Translations under genes and position numbers: made by a program | In this document: positions 60,454 through 64,000 of the stretch, one piece after another | How the letters are laid out: every line of letters starts with the position of its first letter | Numbering within the stretch: the first letter of the stretch is position 1 | Notes under the pieces: generated by a model | Seen by the model: only the letters and a program-made list of their open reading frames with translations | The model's database searches: none | What the model was told of the DNA's origin: nothing | NCBI RefSeq assembly: GCF_009792355.1 | Contig: NZ_CP047045.1 | Span: 186,001 to 250,000, forward strand | Source: Terricaulis silvestris | Lineage (GTDB): Bacteria > Pseudomonadota > Alphaproteobacteria > Caulobacterales > Aquidulcibacteraceae | Direction: 5' to 3' | Length of the DNA stretch: 64,000 nucleotides

Positions 60454-61371
60454 ATGAGCGAAGCCGCGCCCATCACCGAAAGCCCATCGGAGGCAGAGCG
60501 CCGCGCCGGTTTCACGGCTGCGGCGTCGGCCTACATCACCTGGGGCTTCCTGCCGCTCTATCTGAAGCTGCTCTCGATGGTCGATGTGCGCGAAGTGTTG
60601 GCGCAGCGCATCCTGTGGGCCGCGCCATCGGCGTTCATCGCCGTCTTCCTGATGAGCGGCTGGCGCCCAGGCCTTCGCGAGATCGCAACCGCTCTCAATC
60701 CGCGCATGATCGCAACGCTTGCGCTGTCATCTGCCTTCATCTTCGTGAATTGGGGCCTTTACGTTTACCTGGTGCTGAACGAGCGCGTCATTGAATCGGC
60801 ACTGGCGTATTTCCTCGCGCCGCTGGTCAGCGTCGCCGTCGGCGTGCTGTTTTTCCGTGAGAAGATCACGTCGCCGCAAGTCATCGCGCTTGCGCTCGCG
60901 CTGCTCGGCGTGGTGGTGCAAGGCTTCGCGCTCGGTGCGCCGCCGTGGGCGGCACTCGCGCTCTGCGCCACCTGGTCCACCTACGCCGTCATCCGCAAAC
61001 GCGCCGCGGTGCCCGCCGCTGTCGGGTTGCTGATCGAGAGCCTCGCATTGGCGCCGCTCGCCGCGGGTCTGCTGTTCTGGGCCGGCAGCGAAGCGCCGCT
61101 CTCCTTCACCAGCGGCTGGAGCATGGCGCTCCTGCTCGCGATCGCGGGGCCCGTCACGGCGCTCCCGCTAATGGCGTTCGCGTTCGGCGCGCGGCGCGTG
61201 TCGTTCACGACACTGGGATTGTTGCAATTCCTCGCGCCATCACTGCAATTCGCTACCGGCATCGCCTTCGGCGAGCCGTTCACGCCTTTGCGCGCCGCGA
61301 GCTTTGTGCTGATCTGGGCAGGCCTAGCGTTCTTCTCGTGGGACACGCTGCGCCGCGCCCGGAACACATGA
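60454..61371 (+). CDS. rarD: RarD/EamA-family transporter
   Basis: A 305-aa membrane protein with ten hydrophobic segments. The N-terminal ASAYITWGFLPLYLKLLSMVDVREVLAQRILWAAP and NWGLYVYLVLNERVIESALAYFLAPLVSVAVGVLFFREK are typical of RarD. A drug/metabolite-superfamily exporter; substrate unknown. Its stop overlaps the next gene's ATG (ATGA). Confidence 0.92.
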   Translation: MSEAAPITESPSEAERRAGFTAAASAYITWGFLPLYLKLLSMVDVREVLAQRILWAAPSAFIAVFLMSGWRPGLREIATALNPRMIATLALSSAFIFVNWGLYVYLVLNERVIESALAYFLAPLVSVAVGVLFFREKITSPQVIALALALLGVVVQGFALGAPPWAALALCATWSTYAVIRKRAAVPAAVGLLIESLALAPLAAGLLFWAGSEAPLSFTSGWSMALLLAIAGPVTALPLMAFAFGARRVSFTTLGLLQFLAPSLQFATGIAFGEPFTPLRAASFVLIWAGLAFFSWDTLRRARNT

Positions 61372-62081
61372 GCGAAGACACAACGTATTACGCAATCGGC
61401 GACGTTCACGGTGAGATCGAAAAGCTGGAAACGCTGCTCGGTTTCATCCGCGATGACGCGCGCAACGTCGGCGGGCCGAACAAGATCGTCTTCCTCGGTG
61501 ACCTGATCGATCGCGGCCCAGACAGCCGCGCCGTCGTCGCTCGCGCCAAACACCTCTGCGAAAGCGATCGGGCGATCGCGATCAAGGGCAATCACGAAGA
61601 GCTGATGCTCCACGCCTACGACAAGCGCGAATCCATCGGCATCTATTGGTGGGCGGAGAACGGCGGCGACGAAACGATCCTGTCCTACGCCCGCGCCAAC
61701 GGTTTCGCGGACGATTTTCGCGATGCGATCGATGCTGATCACGTCGCCTGGATTCGCAGTCTGCCCGTCATGGTCCACGTCGAGGAGCGCGGCCTCGTCT
61801 TTGTCCACGGCGGCATCGATCCGAAGACATTCCCAAACTGCAGCGACGAATTGCGGATGTGGACGCGGTCGCGCGCGTTCTTCGACTCCGATCGCTGGCC
61901 GGATCGTGACGAGCTTTACGATTTGCTCGTCGTCCACGGCCACACACCGACGTTTGATTTCGAGCCGGACCAACAAGAGCGCCGCATCAACGTTGATACT
62001 GGCGCCTGCTTTGGTGGCCCGCTCACGGCTGTGGTGCTGCCGCCGGACGACCCGCCGCGCTTCTTGCGCGCCTCAGCGTAG
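61368..62081 (+). CDS. Metallophosphoesterase, serine/threonine phosphatase-like
   Basis: A 237-aa protein from ATG 61368. Motifs: AIGDVHGEIEKLETLL, VFLGDLIDRGPDSRAVV, IAIKGNHEELML, FVHGGID and VVHGHTPT, the full PPP-like set for a two-metal site. Resembles bacterial PrpA/PrpB or ApaH-like phosphatases. A much longer open frame starting at 60945 is a shadow within rarD. Its 3' end overlaps the convergent GT87-like gene by about 59 nt. Confidence 0.9.
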   Translation: MSEDTTYYAIGDVHGEIEKLETLLGFIRDDARNVGGPNKIVFLGDLIDRGPDSRAVVARAKHLCESDRAIAIKGNHEELMLHAYDKRESIGIYWWAENGGDETILSYARANGFADDFRDAIDADHVAWIRSLPVMVHVEERGLVFVHGGIDPKTFPNCSDELRMWTRSRAFFDSDRWPDRDELYDLLVVHGHTPTFDFEPDQQERRINVDTGACFGGPLTAVVLPPDDPPRFLRASA

Positions 62082-63180
62082 CGATCAGCACTAGCCATGC
62101 CGCTGCCGCGCAGTAGGGCAACGGCAGCGCGTAACTCAGCACTAGCGACAACCCCGCGCCCCACGCGGCAATCGCGGCGAACAGCTCGAATCGGTCACGT
62201 GGCGCGCCGAGCAACGCCGCACCAACCGCAAGCAATGTGAAATCATAGAAGAACAGATATGGCGAGATCAGCAGAGTCGCCGCGCATAGCGCCGCGCCGC
62301 CTAGCGCGCGATCGCCCCACCGAAAGATGAGCGCAGAAACGGCCAGCGCCGCCACGGCGCTCAGCGCCTGCATGGCCGCCGCGATGACGGCCGGCGCGTC
62401 CAGGTTCAACAGACTTGCGTAGAGGCTGGCAAATGCGGGCGTCCCAATGCGGTTGGCGTTGATGAGCGCTTGCGATGCGCCGAGATTGTCGAAGAAGCGT
62501 CCATAAGAGTCGAACCCGAACACTGCGCCGGCGATGCAGACGAAAACGCCGGTGCTCGCGCAAGCCGCCGTGAACGCGCGCCAACGCCCGGACAGCAGCA
62601 ACAACACAGGCCAGAGAATCGCCAGGTGCGGCTTGATCGCGAGCAGTCCGACAAGCGCGCCGGAGGCCAGCGGTCGCCGGTCCAGCCAATGCAGCGCGAG
62701 TCCCGAAATACCGGCGATCACCAACCCGGTCTGCACCGTGCCCAGATGATAGACCGCCGCCGGCAGTGTCGCGGCGAAGATGAGCGCCCGCGTATCCGGA
62801 AGAAGCTTGCGCGCGGCGAAGAGATACACGGCGGCGGAAACGAGCAGAAACGCCAACGCCGCGATCAGGTAGGGCATCGTCGCCAGCGCCGACGCGATCA
62901 GCAGAAACGTGGGCGGTGAATTCCACGGCGACACCACGCCAACGCCACCCACGGCCGCGCGGCTATATTCAGAGACGAGCGCCACGTCGTGCACCCGCTC
63001 GGCCTGACCATCCAACGCCGCGCGCCCGGCGCTCCAGAACGCAATGAAGTCGCCGAACACCGGCTGCCCGCTGGCGAGCCGCAAGCCGTCGGCGCCCATC
63101 AGCAGGAACAGCATCACCCCAGTCAGCACGCCCGCGACGCCAAGCGCCGCGTTCTCCAGCGCGCGACGGCTCACAAACAT
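62023..63180 (-). CDS. GT87-like (DUF2029) polytopic membrane glycosyltransferase
   Basis: A 385-aa protein from ATG 63180, with about ten transmembrane helices. FGDFIAFWSAGRAALDGQAERVHD near the N-terminus includes the Asp-rich first periplasmic loop of polyprenyl-phosphate-dependent GT-C enzymes, and AIKPHLAILWPVLLLLSGRW is a family motif. Transfers sugars (often mannose or arabinose) on the periplasmic side; acceptor unknown. Overlaps the upstream hydrolase gene by 10 nt. Confidence 0.85.
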   Translation of the reverse strand: MFVSRRALENAALGVAGVLTGVMLFLLMGADGLRLASGQPVFGDFIAFWSAGRAALDGQAERVHDVALVSEYSRAAVGGVGVVSPWNSPPTFLLIASALATMPYLIAALAFLLVSAAVYLFAARKLLPDTRALIFAATLPAAVYHLGTVQTGLVIAGISGLALHWLDRRPLASGALVGLLAIKPHLAILWPVLLLLSGRWRAFTAACASTGVFVCIAGAVFGFDSYGRFFDNLGASQALINANRIGTPAFASLYASLLNLDAPAVIAAAMQALSAVAALAVSALIFRWGDRALGGAALCAATLLISPYLFFYDFTLLAVGAALLGAPRDRFELFAAIAAWGAGLSLVLSYALPLPYCAAAAWLVLIATLRRARSAAGRPAAAPQP

Positions 63181-64000
63181 GAATAGAGCGCGTCGATCAA
63201 TTTCAACGCGCGCGGATCGGCCATGATGTGATGCGATTGCTTGTTCATCACGTAGCCGATGGAGACGCCCGCCACCGGATCCCCAGAGCCAAACGAACCG
63301 CCATGCCCCGAATGCCCGAACGCTTCGGGGTTCGGTCCGTAAATCCGGTTCGAATTGCCGATAATGCCAGTGCGCCAATCGATATCGTACGGCAGCACCA
63401 GATCGTCGCCCTTCCAGCGCCGCTTCGTCAGCGCGTCGTAACCTTCCTGCGACAGCACCCGCGCGCCATTGATCAAGCCGCCAGTGGCGTACACTTCATA
63501 AAGCCGCGCCACCGCCAGCGCCGTGCCGTGACCGTTCGCAGATGGAATCTCGATCTCGCGCCACCGCGTGGCGCCGCGTTTCACACTGGCCCATGGCGTA
63601 AAGAACGCCGCCTTGCGCGGTGGCGTGATCTCGCCAAAGTCGCCGCCCTGCGAAGGCTTCTTGATCTCCGCCGCGCGCGCGTGTTCGGACGCCGGCGTGC
63701 CGATGCTGAAATCGATCCCGAGCGGGACACAGATATCTTCGCGCAGGATTGTCCCGAGCGAACGCCCGCCAGCGCGCAACGCCAGCTCACCAACAATGTA
63801 GCCCCACGTCAGTGGATGATACCCGCTCGCGCTCCCCGGCGGCCACAAAGGCGCCAGCGCCGCAATCGCCTCCGCGCAGGCTGGGGGATCGAGCCACAAA
63901 TCGTTGTCGATCGGCTCAAGAAAGCCCGGCACGCCAGCCTGATGCGCCAAAGTCTGCGCAATCGTGACGCGATCCTTGCCCTGCGCGCTGAAGGCCGGCC
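63171..64000 (-). CDS. Beta-lactamase-fold serine hydrolase, C-terminal part (5' end outside window)
   Basis: The frame is open to the window end, so the N-terminus with the SxxK motif is missing. Visible are KDRVTIAQTLAHQAGVPG, the YHPLTWGYIVGEL YxN-like region, GRSLGTILREDICVPLGI and FGHSGHGGSFGSGDPVAGVSIGYVMN with HSG as the KTG-like motif. Class C/esterase-type (EstB, carboxylesterase) family. Substrate unknown. Confidence 0.88.
   Translation of the reverse strand, partial: PAFSAQGKDRVTIAQTLAHQAGVPGFLEPIDNDLWLDPPACAEAIAALAPLWPPGSASGYHPLTWGYIVGELALRAGGRSLGTILREDICVPLGIDFSIGTPASEHARAAEIKKPSQGGDFGEITPPRKAAFFTPWASVKRGATRWREIEIPSANGHGTALAVARLYEVYATGGLINGARVLSQEGYDALTKRRWKGDDLVLPYDIDWRTGIIGNSNRIYGPNPEAFGHSGHGGSFGSGDPVAGVSIGYVMNKQSHHIMADPRALKLIDALYSCL

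Noticed and set aside
60981-61976. 331-aa minus-strand open frame over rarD and the phosphatase gene
   Set aside because: Both + strand genes are well conserved; the antisense frame has no recognisable motif.
1-64000. CRISPR arrays, rRNA operon, transposase-bearing insertion sequences
   Set aside because: No regularly spaced repeats, rRNA-like stretches or transposase genes with terminal inverted repeats were recognised.

Overview
The window looks like a chromosomal segment of an alphaproteobacterium, possibly related to Caulobacterales/Hyphomonadaceae. Support for this is the GC-rich sequence with TTGAC/TATA-type promoters, the rplU-rpmA-GNAT order near the right end, and P4-type integrase plus AlpA island architecture. 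The genus cannot be fixed from sequence reading alone. The window begins inside a tyrosine-kinase gene and ends inside a serine-hydrolase gene. No rRNA, intact tRNA or CRISPR array was recognised.

Left third (1-31 kb) is a large exopolysaccharide (EPS) locus interwoven with two peptide-modification systems. On the + strand, a capsule-type tyrosine kinase (1-714) is followed by a compact lasso-peptide cluster (751-6877). That cluster holds a nucleotidyltransferase fused to a B2 leader peptidase, a lasso cyclase, a 52-aa precursor with a canonical YxxPxLxxxGxxxxxTxG leader, a PRMT-like methyltransferase with a PqqD-like tail, an HPr-kinase-like protein and a PqqD-type recognition protein. After it come a phosphoglycosyl transferase, a NusG/RfaH-like factor and a GDP-mannose 3,5-epimerase-like enzyme. 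On the - strand, from 31.1 kb down to 9.6 kb, lies a nearly uninterrupted convergent array. It starts with a small Tat-signal peptide, a PqqD-HprK fusion and a second nucleotidyltransferase. It then runs through a UDP-sugar dehydrogenase, an asparagine synthetase, a Wzx-like flippase, a FkbM methyltransferase, a Wzy-like polymerase, eight glycosyltransferases, a carbamoyltransferase and a YdcF-like protein. Together these would build, decorate (amidation, methylation, carbamoylation), flip and polymerise an acidic polysaccharide.

The middle (31-38 kb) holds a fused MFS/spermidine-synthase-like protein, a TPR lipoprotein candidate, an exo/endonuclease/phosphatase-fold protein and a decayed XRE regulator. 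The 38-52 kb block is sensory. It contains a CheX-like protein, a CheY-like receiver, a type-1 copper protein, a di-haem peroxidase and a CheA-like kinase fused to an N-terminal cytochrome b561 domain. Next is an overlapping set of TonB-dependent receptor, YfiR-like protein, hybrid kinase and receiver. The block is bracketed by an intact unknown gene (38.4-39.5 kb) and a frame-shifted relative of it in opposite orientation (51.8-52.7 kb).

At 52.9-55.5 kb is a small AlpA/unknown/P4-type integrase element. A 15-bp direct repeat resembling a tRNA-Ser 3' end occurs next to the integrase and again at 38.04 kb. From 55.6 kb on the content is ordinary core genome: DsbA-like protein, rplU, rpmA, GNAT acetyltransferase, asd, rarD, a metallophosphatase, a GT87-like membrane protein and a beta-lactamase-fold hydrolase.
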